NCBI RefSeq assembly: GCF_000565015.1
Contig: NZ_JDFF01000022.1
Location: 1-64,000 of the forward strand
DNA from: Porphyromonas catoniae ATCC 51270
GTDB taxonomy: Bacteria > Bacteroidota > Bacteroidia > Bacteroidales > Porphyromonadaceae
Length of the DNA: 64,000 bases
Direction of reading: 5' to 3'
Shown piece by piece: positions 42,656 through 51,726 of this stretch; positions within the stretch are counted from its first letter, which is position 1, and the number at the start of each line of letters is the position of its first letter. A program made the position numbers and the translations under genes. Under the pieces are notes generated by a model. The model saw nothing but the letters and a program-made list of their open reading frames with translations. It did no database searches and was not told the DNA's origin.

Positions 42656-45600
42656 CTAGCGTCCGCCCCCGAGGGCTCGGATGAGCTGGTTAATCTCTGC
42701 CTCATAATGCTTGAGCGCAGTAGAGCCAAACTCCTTCGCGATATCTAGCGGATAGCTAATGCCCATATAGGCCTCCTGCATCTCTCCGTGGCTACTAAGT
42801 TGCTCCAGCTTCTCTGGTGAGAGGCGAGTCATCCACACCAGCATCCCCAGCGACTTGCGTGTGATAGCTTGTAGGACATGATCGGCCTCCTTCGTGAGAC
42901 CTGCACGGTAGAGTGTGCGAGCGAAATACACAGAGTTCACCTCGTAGGGTACAGTCTCCTCACGGATTACGCTGAGGCACTTCCTGAGCACCTCTTGTGC
43001 CTTGGCTTTGTCTCCTCGATCAAGGAAGCCCTCAGCCAGAGGCGTAAAGATCTGATTACGTAGTGTGGCGACGATGCCTCGAGCATTCTCGTCAAAGTAC
43101 GTCCCAACCTGATCTGCTCCACACCAGCGGAACTTTGTCATCACCAGCTCGTACATACGGTCTAGATCACCAATCCCATAGCTCAAGGCACGCCCTGAGC
43201 TGTCGGAGACTTGCTTCAGAGGGAGTAGCTGATACGCCATCCCCATCTGCACCATACGCTGATCCATCCCAGCGAAGATATTGCGGGGAGAGGTGATAGC
43301 CCAATAGATTGGGCGTTCCCACTTATTGCTAGCTAGCAAGTCAAGTACCGTCAGTCCGCCTATATCGAGATAGTTCTTCCCGGAGAGCGACAGCTCCATC
43401 TCGGGCGTGAAGCTACTGACGAGCGAAGGATATTTGCTCTGGAAGCGTTGAGCTACAGCAGCACTATCCACAGGGAGAATGAGGTGTGGTGTAGCGATAC
43501 GCCCTGGCTCATCCTTGCCCACTGAGGCAAGAGAGCCTAGAGCCTCAGGTACAGTCTGTACGGTCTGTCCCTGTCCATTGACGAGGGCATAGATGTGATA
43601 ATAGTAATATGAGGTTGGGAGAAGCCCTATAGGCAATGGTTGTCCTTCGTAGGCCTGCTTCTTCATCTGATCTATATACCAATCCCCACCGAGATAAGAG
43701 AGGTTCACTGTACGGATATCGGTGCGTATCCCCTCTACCTCCTGTGCATACCACAGGGGGAAGGTATCGTTATCACCGAAGCAGAAGAGGATGGCATTTG
43801 GGTCACAACTCTCTAGGTAGTTATGTCCCATATCACTAGCGACAGTGCGCCCAGATCGGTCGTGGTCATCCCAATTCTGCCCAGCCATCTGTATCGGGAT
43901 GATAAGCCCTACTAGAGTCACGATGAGTGCCGTAGCTGGAGAAATCGGAGCAAGACGTGGCTGTGTGGTTTGTCCCTTAGCTGAGCTAGCTTGTTTCGAC
44001 TTCTTATCGAGGAAGCGGCTGAGGAACACCCCAAGAGCAGCCACACCAAAGCCCACCCATATAGAGAAGGCATAGAATGAACCAGCGAAAGAATAGTCGC
44101 GCTCTCGTGGTTGACCAGGATATTGATTGATATACAGTACGATGGCAAGCCCTGTCATGAAGAAGAGCATGAACGTTGTCCAAAAGCTCTCCGTACCCTT
44201 TCGTCCGTAGCCTAGCTGGAAGAAGAGACCAAGCAAGCCAAGAAGGAGAGGAAGAGCATAGTAGACATTATGCCCCTTGTTATCAACCATCTGCTCAGGC
44301 CAGGTATCAGCATCTCCGTAGAAGATCGAGTCAATGAAGGGAATACCCGTCATCACACCTCCACGGAGCAGTCCTCCGTCGCCCTGTAGGTCGTTTTGCC
44401 GTCCCACAAAGTTCCAGAGGAAGTAACGCCAATACATGTAGTTCACCTGGTAGTTGAAGAAGTAAGTGAGGTTATCGCCGAAGGTGGGTACCGTCATATC
44501 ATCCTCCGCACGTCCCATCCAGGAGTTGTACATCGCAGCATGCCCTCGGTCATAGACACGAGGGAAGAGCATCATCCCTTCGGGCTCGTATTCAGGCTCT
44601 TCCTTCTTAGTGCGTACCACATACTCATCAGGGGTATTGGCATCAGCCTTATGAATGCGCCCATAGGTTGGCTCGCCCTCCTTCATCACAGGGTAGCCAT
44701 CGGGGCCATACTTTATTTGTGAGGCAAAGGTTGGGCCATAAAACAAGGGGGCAGTACCATACTGCTCACGTGCCAAGTAGTAGCGTAGCGAGAAGGCATC
44801 AGCAGGTGCATTCTCATTCATCGGAGGATCAGCTACCGCACGCACGAGGATTACCCCATAGGTAGAGAAGCCGAAGGCAATAGCTACGAGACACATCTGT
44901 ATGAGGTGTGCCACACGTGCCGTAATCCCCTTATAGTAGTAGAGGGAGCCTAGGATAACAAGGGTTAGGACAATGGAAATCAATCCTCCACCGATGAGTG
45001 GAAGTCCCATCAATATTAAGGAGAGGGCGAGCGAAAGACGAAGGCGAAGGTTCCCAGCCTTGGTTCTCCCTGCCACTGCCTGCTGTGTCTCGTAGACGCC
45101 CCATATCAAGACGAGTGCTAGGACAACGAGGTAGATATACAAGCCACTATTATAGCTCATGCCTAGCCCATTGACGAAGATCATATCCCACTTCCCAGCG
45201 AGCTTAGGCACACCCTGTATCACACCATACATCATCAGCCCCACAAGAGCAAATGATGCCAGTAGTGCCAAGGCTCCGCCCTTGAGTGTCGCAGTCTTGG
45301 CTGTACGATAGTAGTAAACCAAGGCCATCGCTGGTAGGCAAAGCAAGTTCAGCAGGTGCACACCGATACTTAGCCCCATGAGGTAAGCAATCAGCACCAG
45401 CCAGCGATCAGAGCGTTCATTCTGACTACGCTCCTCCCACTTAAACATCAGCCAGAAGACCACAGCCGTAAAGAACGAACTAAACGCATATACCTCCGCC
45501 TCTACTGCGCTGAACCAAAATGAGTCCGAATAGGTATAGACCAAACTACCCACCAGCCCTGCACCAAGGATCGTGATCCCCTGTCCAAGGCTCATCACCT

Positions 45601-45967
45601 CACCCTCAGGGGCAAGACCACCCGAGAGTAAGCGCACCTCTGGAGTCAGCACTCGCCGCACCATGTGCGTAATCGTCCAGAAAAGGAAGAGGATTGTCAG
45701 CCCACTAAGCACGGCACTCGTTGCGTTAGCAAGCCATGCTACATGTGCGATACCTCCACCTAGATGTGAGATGACATTATATACGAGCATGAAGAAGGGA
45801 GCTCCTGGCGGGTGCCCAATCTCTAGCTTAAAGACACAAGCGATGAACTCTGCACAGTCCCAGAGGCTCGCCGAGGGACCAATCGTAAGCAAATAGCTCA
45901 AGGTAGCCACAGCAAAGATAGCCCATCCCAAGAGGTTATTTGCTCGATTAAATTGTTTCCAATTCAT
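42656..45967 (-). CDS. DUF2723 polytopic membrane protein, glycosyltransferase-C-like
   Basis: A 1103-residue inner-membrane protein. The first half holds about 11-13 hydrophobic spans with the early family motif GPSASLWDCAEFIACVFKLE near 30-49 (acidic residues in the first periplasmic loop, as in GT-C O-mannosyltransferases) followed by GHPPGAPFF. Later motifs are GQPRERDYSFAGSF near 618 and CFGDNDTFPLWYAQEVEG near 735, then a soluble C-terminal region with helical repeats. The family is widespread in Bacteroidetes and is thought to include protein O-glycosylation enzymes; this is inference from fold. It shares a transcript with the deacetylase. Confidence 0.85.
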   Translation of the reverse strand: MNWKQFNRANNLLGWAIFAVATLSYLLTIGPSASLWDCAEFIACVFKLEIGHPPGAPFFMLVYNVISHLGGGIAHVAWLANATSAVLSGLTILFLFWTITHMVRRVLTPEVRLLSGGLAPEGEVMSLGQGITILGAGLVGSLVYTYSDSFWFSAVEAEVYAFSSFFTAVVFWLMFKWEERSQNERSDRWLVLIAYLMGLSIGVHLLNLLCLPAMALVYYYRTAKTATLKGGALALLASFALVGLMMYGVIQGVPKLAGKWDMIFVNGLGMSYNSGLYIYLVVLALVLIWGVYETQQAVAGRTKAGNLRLRLSLALSLILMGLPLIGGGLISIVLTLVILGSLYYYKGITARVAHLIQMCLVAIAFGFSTYGVILVRAVADPPMNENAPADAFSLRYYLAREQYGTAPLFYGPTFASQIKYGPDGYPVMKEGEPTYGRIHKADANTPDEYVVRTKKEEPEYEPEGMMLFPRVYDRGHAAMYNSWMGRAEDDMTVPTFGDNLTYFFNYQVNYMYWRYFLWNFVGRQNDLQGDGGLLRGGVMTGIPFIDSIFYGDADTWPEQMVDNKGHNVYYALPLLLGLLGLFFQLGYGRKGTESFWTTFMLFFMTGLAIVLYINQYPGQPRERDYSFAGSFYAFSIWVGFGVAALGVFLSRFLDKKSKQASSAKGQTTQPRLAPISPATALIVTLVGLIIPIQMAGQNWDDHDRSGRTVASDMGHNYLESCDPNAILFCFGDNDTFPLWYAQEVEGIRTDIRTVNLSYLGGDWYIDQMKKQAYEGQPLPIGLLPTSYYYYHIYALVNGQGQTVQTVPEALGSLASVGKDEPGRIATPHLILPVDSAAVAQRFQSKYPSLVSSFTPEMELSLSGKNYLDIGGLTVLDLLASNKWERPIYWAITSPRNIFAGMDQRMVQMGMAYQLLPLKQVSDSSGRALSYGIGDLDRMYELVMTKFRWCGADQVGTYFDENARGIVATLRNQIFTPLAEGFLDRGDKAKAQEVLRKCLSVIREETVPYEVNSVYFARTLYRAGLTKEADHVLQAITRKSLGMLVWMTRLSPEKLEQLSSHGEMQEAYMGISYPLDIAKEFGSTALKHYEAEINQLIRALGGGR

Positions 45968-46023
45968 GTAGTCTATACTTATCAGCCCAACACAACAGTG
46001 GACTCACTATGATCAAATGTGCA

Positions 46024-46031
46024 CAAAGATA
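46024..46031 (-). promoter_or_regulatory. -7 element of the DUF2723 gene promoter
   Basis: Minus-strand TATCTTTG about 57 bp before the start at 45967. Confidence 0.55.
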
Positions 46032-46332
46032 GTCAATACAAGCAACATACCTTTGTCCGTCACCCTACTGCATCCCCCCTACCCCTCTTCGTTTCCACCC
46101 CCACCCATGACCTATACCTACGCCACATATACGCCCAGCCTCTGCACCTCCTCCTTCCTCTAAAACGCATCGTTGGCTCTTGTCTTACGCCTCAAGCACA
46201 TAGATAGACCTCCGCCTCCCCTCCCCCTATCTATTACTTCTCCAATGAGCCAGCTCAGCGAGAGCATCCTCCACTCATCATTTAACCCTCCCCAAATCTC
46301 CCTATCTAGAGGCTTTTGCGAAAGGCTCCAAC

Positions 46333-46440
46333 GACTTACCATAACTCGCCGTAACGAGTTACCATAACTCTCTTCGACCACTTACCACAACTCGTACAAG
46401 CGACTTACCATAACTCGTTACGGCGAGTTATGGTAAGTCG
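46333..46440. repeat. Family A palindrome array A4, 5 units of 23 bp
   Basis: Units start at 46333, 46356, 46379, 46402 and 46425, exactly 23 bp apart; the third has C as first base. The left flank 46286-46332 (47 bp) aligns without gaps to the left flank of array A6 (57372-57418) with 30 of 47 identities by my count, so the element extends beyond the repeats. It lies in the 45968-46780 gap between divergent genes. The rest of the gap shows two promoter elements and a 12-bp palindrome TAACGTACGTTA at 46607-46618. Confidence 0.93.
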
Positions 46441-46745
46441 CTTGCTGTTGTTTTTTACACCTCCGCAACAGACTATAAACCAGACACTTTCACAAGACAA
46501 CTTGGGACATCTTGTTACAGATCATTAGACCCATAGACCATGAGAGTAGAATGAAGGAGAAGCAGAAGATGGTGGAGAAGGGTCTCTCCACAGTACTCTA
46601 GTCTGGTAACGTACGTTAACCCACCGCACCATCGTTATATGAGCAAAGAATCTATAGCTCAGCTAGAGGAGAAGAACGAAAGAAAAGCCTACCGAGGCAC
46701 CAAGATGCGAGTTGTGAGCAAAGGATAAACTTTGGTAGAAATCAC

Positions 46746-46753
46746 TATATTTG
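46746..46753 (+). promoter_or_regulatory. -7 element of the metal/haem locus
   Basis: TATATTTG, a perfect TAnnTTTG match, 28 bp before the start at 46781. Confidence 0.6.
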
Positions 46754-46780
46754 TCGCAATAATTGGTAAACGGGAGCTAA

Positions 46781-47122
46781 ATGCACTCAAAGGGATATCA
46801 GAGACGACTAGCTGCCATCTTCCTAGGGCTCTTCCTAGGGCTTCTAGCGATGGTTACCCTGCATGACTTCAGCCACCGAGCTGATGATGTGCAGGCTGTC
46901 CCTGTATCTACCTCTCAGGAACTAACCACACACGCAGACCAGACGGACTGTGTGCTCTGTCAGTTCGTCCATACCCCCTTCCTTGCACTTACTCTAGGCG
47001 TCATACTGCTCGCCACAGTGCTCGGTGTGCGTCTCCTCAGCTCTCGTCTCGAGAGCATCTGGTCGTGTGACCATCTGTGCCTAGCCCAGCTACGAGCACC
47101 ACCTGCTGATACCTTAGCCTAA
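46781..47122 (+). CDS. Small membrane protein with His and CxxC motifs, DUF2946-like
   Basis: A 113-residue protein with one span at about 9-26 (LAAIFLGLFLGLLAMVTL) and a second near 68-86 (FLALTLGVILLATVLGVRL). Between them lies a short exposed loop with HDFSHRADD and HADQTDCVLCQFVH: several His, Asp and a CxxC, a plausible metal site. A further CDHLC lies near 95-99. The layout is like the short DUF2946-type proteins often found beside metal-linked TonB receptors. It is followed by the receptor gene after a gap with two small hairpins. The function is inferred from motif and context. Confidence 0.65.
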   Translation: MHSKGYQRRLAAIFLGLFLGLLAMVTLHDFSHRADDVQAVPVSTSQELTTHADQTDCVLCQFVHTPFLALTLGVILLATVLGVRLLSSRLESIWSCDHLCLAQLRAPPADTLA

Positions 47123-47345
47123 GCCAAGAACGCTTGAGGGGCTTCATGCGCCTCTCTGGTGGAGGGTGAGTTCCTAGGAATGGAACTCCTCCGTCTCACA
47201 TCACGATTCCATACACAACATACATGTATGAATACCCTATCCTAGGGTCGTCTCATCCATGTCACTATCTGCCTTATCGAGCGTCGTCGTGTCCCAGTTC
47301 TATGGCACACAGCTCCTCGGTGAGTGTCATTCCATCCATCCTTTC
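47123..47345 (+). promoter_or_regulatory. Leader between the small membrane protein and the receptor
   Basis: Two short stems are visible: GAGGGGC/GCGCCTC around 47135-47155, and GAGTTCC/GGAACTC around 47168-47190. They could attenuate or process the transcript. No cobalamin-riboswitch B12 box is seen. Confidence 0.35.
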
Positions 47346-49697
47346 ATGTATCATTCATCACGTATCCATCTTTGGTACCGATGTGTGCTCGTTGTCCTAC
47401 TCCTAGGGCTATATAGTCCAGCTAGGGCACAGGTAACGGTGAGGAATATCCTCGTGCGCATCCTCGATGCCCGCACGAAGGAGCCCCTCCCACAGGCTGT
47501 CGCACACCTCGGCAAGCAAACGTATCAGGCTAACACCTCTGGCGAGGTCAAACTATCCCTCTCTCCCGATGAGACGGATGGTCTACATGTCCATGCCCTC
47601 GGCTATCATGAGGGCTTCGTCTCCCTCGAGACCCTACGCCGTAGCGAAGGGAGTCCTACCGAGGGGAGCTATACCCTATATATGACGAGCGAGGAGCGTG
47701 TGCTCACGGGGGTCACCGTGCAGGGTACACGTCGTGTGGTCTCGGCTAATGCCGTGGTCAGTCGCCTCAGCTCCCAGCAGATCGAGCGAAGCCTCGGGCG
47801 TAACCTCGCCTCGCTCCTCACCGAGATCAGCGGTGTGACGAGCCTACAGACGGGCACCACGACCGCTAAGCCTGTCATCCACGGTATGTATGGCAATCGT
47901 GTGCTCATCATGAATAATGGTGTGCGCCAGTCTGGACAGCAGTGGGGCGAGGACCATGCCCCCGAGGTGGATGTCGAGGGCAATAACCACATACAGGTGA
48001 TTAAGGGTGCTGAGGCCGTACGCTATGGTGCCGAGGCTATGGCGGGGGCTATCGTCATGGAGCAGGCGAGTCTACCCTACGGCGAGGAGTCGCTCCACGG
48101 AGCCGTCGGGGCTGCCTATGCTACCAATGGTCATCGGGGGAGTACCTCTCTACGCCTAGAGGGGGCTACACTCTCCGATCGTAGCCTAGCCTACCGAGTA
48201 CAAGGCTCCTATACCAATGCTGGTGACCGCTCCTCTGCTAAGTATCGGCTGATGAATACCGGTGTACGTGAGTTCAATACCTCGCTGGCACTGGGCTGGA
48301 AGCACGGGGAGTGGAGTGTCGAAGGGCTCTTCAGTCGCTATGAGAATAAGACGGGTCTCCTTCCCTCGGGGCACCTACGTAGCCGTGAGGGTATGGCGGA
48401 GCTCCTGCGTCGTGGGATGCCCGACATCTTCCGTCCCTTCTCCCGCAGTATCAGCAATCCCTACCACCATGTCGTCCACTACCTCGGCAAGGTCAAGGGG
48501 AGCTGGGAGAACGACCACCTCGGTCGCTTTACCCTGCAGGCCTCGCTCCAGCGGGACAATAGAGACGAGTATGCAATCCGCCGTAATACCGCCTATGCTA
48601 ATGTCCCCACCCTCTCCCTCTCTCTCTCCTCCACCCAGCTCGATGCCTCATGGCGCAAGCATTACCACCGCTGGGACAGCGAGGCTGGGGTACATGGCGA
48701 GTACGTCGATAACTACAGCAATAGTGGTACGGGCTTCACACCTCCTATCCCCAACTATACCCAGAGTACCTGGGGTGGCTATGCCCTACAGCGCTATGCG
48801 GATGATCACTTCGGGGCAGAGCTGGGGGTGCGTCTAGACGGCCAGCAGATGTCCGTAGCAGGCTACGATGTCGCAGGCCAATACTTCTCGGGCGACCATT
48901 CCTTCCTGAACCTCACCTACAGCCTAGGTGGACACGTGCACCTCGGGCAGGGGTGGAAGGTAACCTCCAACTTCGGACTCGCCTGGCGCAGTCCCCACGT
49001 GCAGGAGCTCTACAGCCTAGGTAGCCAGCACGGCTCTGCTATCTTCGTCTATGGTGACCGCACACTGCGCTCCGAGCGAGGCTACAAGTGGGTGAGCTCC
49101 CTCGTCCATCACTCTGAGCGATGGGATCTGACACTCGATGGCTACCTGCATTGGATCAAGGGCTATATCTATGATGAGCCTTCGCAGGAGTATGCCGAGA
49201 CGCTGGCGGGACAGTATCCCGTCTTCCGCTACAAGCAGAGCGATGCCTTCTTCCGTGGGCTCGACCTCGATGCCCGTTACTTCTTCATCCCTAGTCTCCT
49301 CTATGCCCGTGTGCAGGGCTCTATGATCTGGGCGAATGAGATGAAGACGGGACGCTACTATCCCTACATACCTGCGCTTAGGATCTCGGAGGAGCTTGGT
49401 CTGCGCAAGGTCTTTGGCTCTTCGTACACGGGGGAGTTCTCGCTCTCGCACCGCTTCGTAGATCGTCAGCGTCGCTTTGACCCTGCTACCGACCTCACCC
49501 AGAGTCCGCCTGCCTACCATCTCTTCGGGCTCGAGGCTCGTGTGACGAAGCAGATGACGGAGCGGCAGTCGCTCAGTCTCTCCCTCAGTGTCGATAACCT
49601 CCTCGACACCGAGTACAAGGAGTACACGAACCGCGCACGCTACTACTCGCACGATGTCGGGCGGGATGTCCGTCTCGCTCTGCACTGGCACTTCTAG
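47346..49697 (+). CDS. TonB-dependent outer-membrane receptor
   Basis: From the ATG at 47346 there are 783 residues and a normal signal peptide (YRCVLVVLLLGLYSPARA, then Q). An ATG at 47259 would add 29 residues ahead of the signal and is less likely. A carboxypeptidase-regulatory-like beta domain (about 30-105) precedes the plug (about 115-230, with HIQVIKGAEAVRYGAEAMAGAIV) and a 22-strand-type barrel ending in aromatic Phe (LALHWHF). It imports a scarce nutrient using TonB energy. The substrate is not fixed by sequence; the CxxC protein before it and two lipoproteins after it suggest a metal or haem. It has no SusD partner. Confidence 0.88.
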   Translation: MYHSSRIHLWYRCVLVVLLLGLYSPARAQVTVRNILVRILDARTKEPLPQAVAHLGKQTYQANTSGEVKLSLSPDETDGLHVHALGYHEGFVSLETLRRSEGSPTEGSYTLYMTSEERVLTGVTVQGTRRVVSANAVVSRLSSQQIERSLGRNLASLLTEISGVTSLQTGTTTAKPVIHGMYGNRVLIMNNGVRQSGQQWGEDHAPEVDVEGNNHIQVIKGAEAVRYGAEAMAGAIVMEQASLPYGEESLHGAVGAAYATNGHRGSTSLRLEGATLSDRSLAYRVQGSYTNAGDRSSAKYRLMNTGVREFNTSLALGWKHGEWSVEGLFSRYENKTGLLPSGHLRSREGMAELLRRGMPDIFRPFSRSISNPYHHVVHYLGKVKGSWENDHLGRFTLQASLQRDNRDEYAIRRNTAYANVPTLSLSLSSTQLDASWRKHYHRWDSEAGVHGEYVDNYSNSGTGFTPPIPNYTQSTWGGYALQRYADDHFGAELGVRLDGQQMSVAGYDVAGQYFSGDHSFLNLTYSLGGHVHLGQGWKVTSNFGLAWRSPHVQELYSLGSQHGSAIFVYGDRTLRSERGYKWVSSLVHHSERWDLTLDGYLHWIKGYIYDEPSQEYAETLAGQYPVFRYKQSDAFFRGLDLDARYFFIPSLLYARVQGSMIWANEMKTGRYYPYIPALRISEELGLRKVFGSSYTGEFSLSHRFVDRQRRFDPATDLTQSPPAYHLFGLEARVTKQMTERQSLSLSLSVDNLLDTEYKEYTNRARYYSHDVGRDVRLALHWHF

Positions 49698-49754
49698 CAG
49701 ATCCCTGCTTATCCCTCACTCCTTTGACAGAACTCTCTTATCAATAATAAAGCA

Positions 49755-50534
49755 ATGAGTAAGACACTAGCACCGCTCCTCCTCGGAGCATTCGCCCTAG
49801 CCCTCACCGGCACGCTGGTCTCCTGTGGCAAGAATACACCGAAGCCACCCGTAGACGAAAGGCAGAACAAGGGGCATGATAACCCTACCTACGCTGAGCT
49901 CACCCTCACCGAGGCGACCCTGAAGGCAGGTAAGACCTTCTCCACCGAGACGACCCTCGATGACGTAGACCTCTCCACAGAAGCAGTACAGAAGATAGGC
50001 TTGGATAACAGTGGGGGTACTCTTCGCTTCATCGAGGGGCCAGGCTACTCCAAGAAGTTCACCATCGAGAGTACAGCCAAGACGCCCAATCGTGTCTACC
50101 TACTGAAGATCGCCTACAAGAACCTCTCGGGGCAGCTCATGAACGACCAGCTTATCTCCGATGAGCAGATCAATCGCCACCAGCACTTCTTCAAGGAAAT
50201 ATGGAGAGTCCGTGATAATAATGAGGTGGACTATGCTCCATCCTCCCTGCTGAGCTACCGGTATGCCTACTGCGATGTCTTCACTCGTAAGAAGGCTAAC
50301 GGGACGACTTACCAAGAGCGTAATCCTGTAGGCTTCACTGGGCTCATTCAGTTCGTTCGTCCTCGGGTTACCGACACAGATAAGACCAAGGAGCTAAAGA
50401 TGGTCATCACGCTAGCGCACTTCTACGGAACGAAGTTTAAGGATGGTAGTGTGCTCCCCTTCCATACTTCTGTCACACCTGGTGCCGACACGGACATCAA
50501 TATGAATATAGACTTCACTATAAAAGCTAACTAA
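49755..50534 (+). CDS. Outer-membrane lipoprotein of the receptor locus (1)
   Basis: A 259-residue lipoprotein: signal MSKTLAPLLLGAFALALTGT with lipobox LVSC (Cys near 24). The mature protein is beta-rich, with INRHQHFFKEIW near 135-146, YAYCDVF near 170, and LAHFYGTKFKDGSVLPFH near 220-237, where several His could bind metal or haem. It is related to the next gene: both have a YCD(V/T) segment, an aromatic FF(x)E/T stretch after a Lys/Asn-Asp-Gln motif (MNDQ, INDQ) and a GTK motif near His. It begins 57 bp after the receptor, so the three probably work as one outer-membrane uptake unit. No named family recognised. Confidence 0.72.
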   Translation: MSKTLAPLLLGAFALALTGTLVSCGKNTPKPPVDERQNKGHDNPTYAELTLTEATLKAGKTFSTETTLDDVDLSTEAVQKIGLDNSGGTLRFIEGPGYSKKFTIESTAKTPNRVYLLKIAYKNLSGQLMNDQLISDEQINRHQHFFKEIWRVRDNNEVDYAPSSLLSYRYAYCDVFTRKKANGTTYQERNPVGFTGLIQFVRPRVTDTDKTKELKMVITLAHFYGTKFKDGSVLPFHTSVTPGADTDINMNIDFTIKAN

Positions 50535-50561
50535 GTATCCACCCAAACAACTAGCAACAAG

Positions 50562-51635
50562 ATGAGAACACGTATCATAAAGGCCTTCTCTCTAGGCCTC
50601 ATGGCTTGCGCCTTTGCCCTCACCTCATGCCGAAAGGATGAGCCCGTCATCCCCAAGCCAGACAATAAACAGACTACGATAGACGAGATAGCCAAGGTGC
50701 GCATCACACTGAGCAATGGGCACCTGCACGGCACGAAGGTCTTCCACTATGTCCCATCAGGGGGTACGTTCACGTATCGGAATATCTACGACCGACAGGA
50801 ATATACCTTCGTCAAGAATGGGGACCAGTGGGTGCTCTCCAGTGATGCTCCCTATACAGACTTCATCGGCTACCAAGTCCAGCAATACGACGCCAACGAC
50901 CCCACCTCTGCAGCGCCTGACTATGGAGCCATCATTTACCTCTACAATGCTAAGGGAGAGCTCATCAACGATCAGTATGCCTCCGAGGCTAACCGCCCCT
51001 ACTATCAGTTCTTCTTCTACCCCACGGAGGCTAAGGACTTCGATGGTAAGAGTATTAGCTTCGACGCAAGCAACCCTACCAGCATACTCAAGTATGTCTA
51101 CTGCGATACGAACGTATGGAACAAGTCTGCGAGCAAGAGCCCCCAGGATGACAAGGGGAATAAGCTCTACTACTTCCTCAAGGACACAGAGCCCATTGGT
51201 ATCAAGGGGTACTTCCAGAATCCTACAATCAGTCAGTTCACGCTGAACATCGACCTGTGGCACAGCCCCAAGGGGAAGCTAGAGGAGGGTAAGGCCTCTC
51301 CCTTCTATGCGCCTAATGCTACGGTTAAGTCAGGGAAGCAGCTCCTCCACATGAGTCTGCCAATGAATGTCTATGCCTCCAAGGACTTCCAGGACGAGGT
51401 TGTCTCCTACATCAGTACAGACTACGACCGCAGGGTAGATGCAGCTCCCGATAACGAGAAGGAAAATATTAAGCCAGAGCCATACCCCTTCGAGAAGCTA
51501 TCGGATAAGAACAAGGTATATGCATTACGTATCGTGAAGCTCCTTGGTGCTAAGGACTGGGAGAGCGTCTCGCTCGACTTCTTCCGCTACTACAAGAGCT
51601 ACAAGCATAACAACGATCCCGAGGGCTACTTCTAG
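50562..51635 (+). CDS. Outer-membrane lipoprotein of the receptor locus (2)
   Basis: A 357-residue lipoprotein: signal MRTRIIKAFSLGLMACAFAL with lipobox LTSC (Cys near 24). A His-rich stretch NGHLHGTKVFHYVPSGG lies near residues 48-64 and another His-containing part LWHSPKGK near 230. It has the same INDQ, YYQFFFYPTE and YCDTN landmarks as the preceding lipoprotein, so the pair arose by duplication, with this copy carrying about 100 extra C-terminal residues. It starts 27 bp after its neighbour and is followed by a strong terminator. Function inferred as ligand capture for the TonB receptor. Confidence 0.7.
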   Translation: MRTRIIKAFSLGLMACAFALTSCRKDEPVIPKPDNKQTTIDEIAKVRITLSNGHLHGTKVFHYVPSGGTFTYRNIYDRQEYTFVKNGDQWVLSSDAPYTDFIGYQVQQYDANDPTSAAPDYGAIIYLYNAKGELINDQYASEANRPYYQFFFYPTEAKDFDGKSISFDASNPTSILKYVYCDTNVWNKSASKSPQDDKGNKLYYFLKDTEPIGIKGYFQNPTISQFTLNIDLWHSPKGKLEEGKASPFYAPNATVKSGKQLLHMSLPMNVYASKDFQDEVVSYISTDYDRRVDAAPDNEKENIKPEPYPFEKLSDKNKVYALRIVKLLGAKDWESVSLDFFRYYKSYKHNNDPEGYF

Positions 51636-51654
51636 CCCCCTCCCTCCGATAAGG

Positions 51655-51705
51655 ATATAAGTAACAGGGCTATCCACTTCTCGTGGATAGCCCTGTTACT
51701 TATAT
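51655..51705. terminator. Bidirectional terminator, 23-bp perfect stem
   Basis: A 23-bp arm (51655-51677, ending GGGCTATCCAC) pairs perfectly with 51683-51705 (starting GTGGATAGCCC) over the loop TTCTC, between the convergent lipoprotein and superoxide dismutase genes. Confidence 0.88.
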
Positions 51706-51726
51706 GGTATGATGGAGAGTGGTTGC

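Noticed and set aside
46607-46618. 12-bp palindrome TAACGTACGTTA as an operator
   Set aside because: Short, about 130 bp before the nearest -7 element, single copy; chance cannot be excluded.
47123-47345. Cobalamin riboswitch before the TonB receptor
   Set aside because: No B12 box or matching long leader is visible; only two small stems.
49017-49691. 224-codon antisense frame inside the TonB receptor
   Set aside because: Shadow of the receptor barrel; composition rich in Arg and Glu as expected for a reverse frame.
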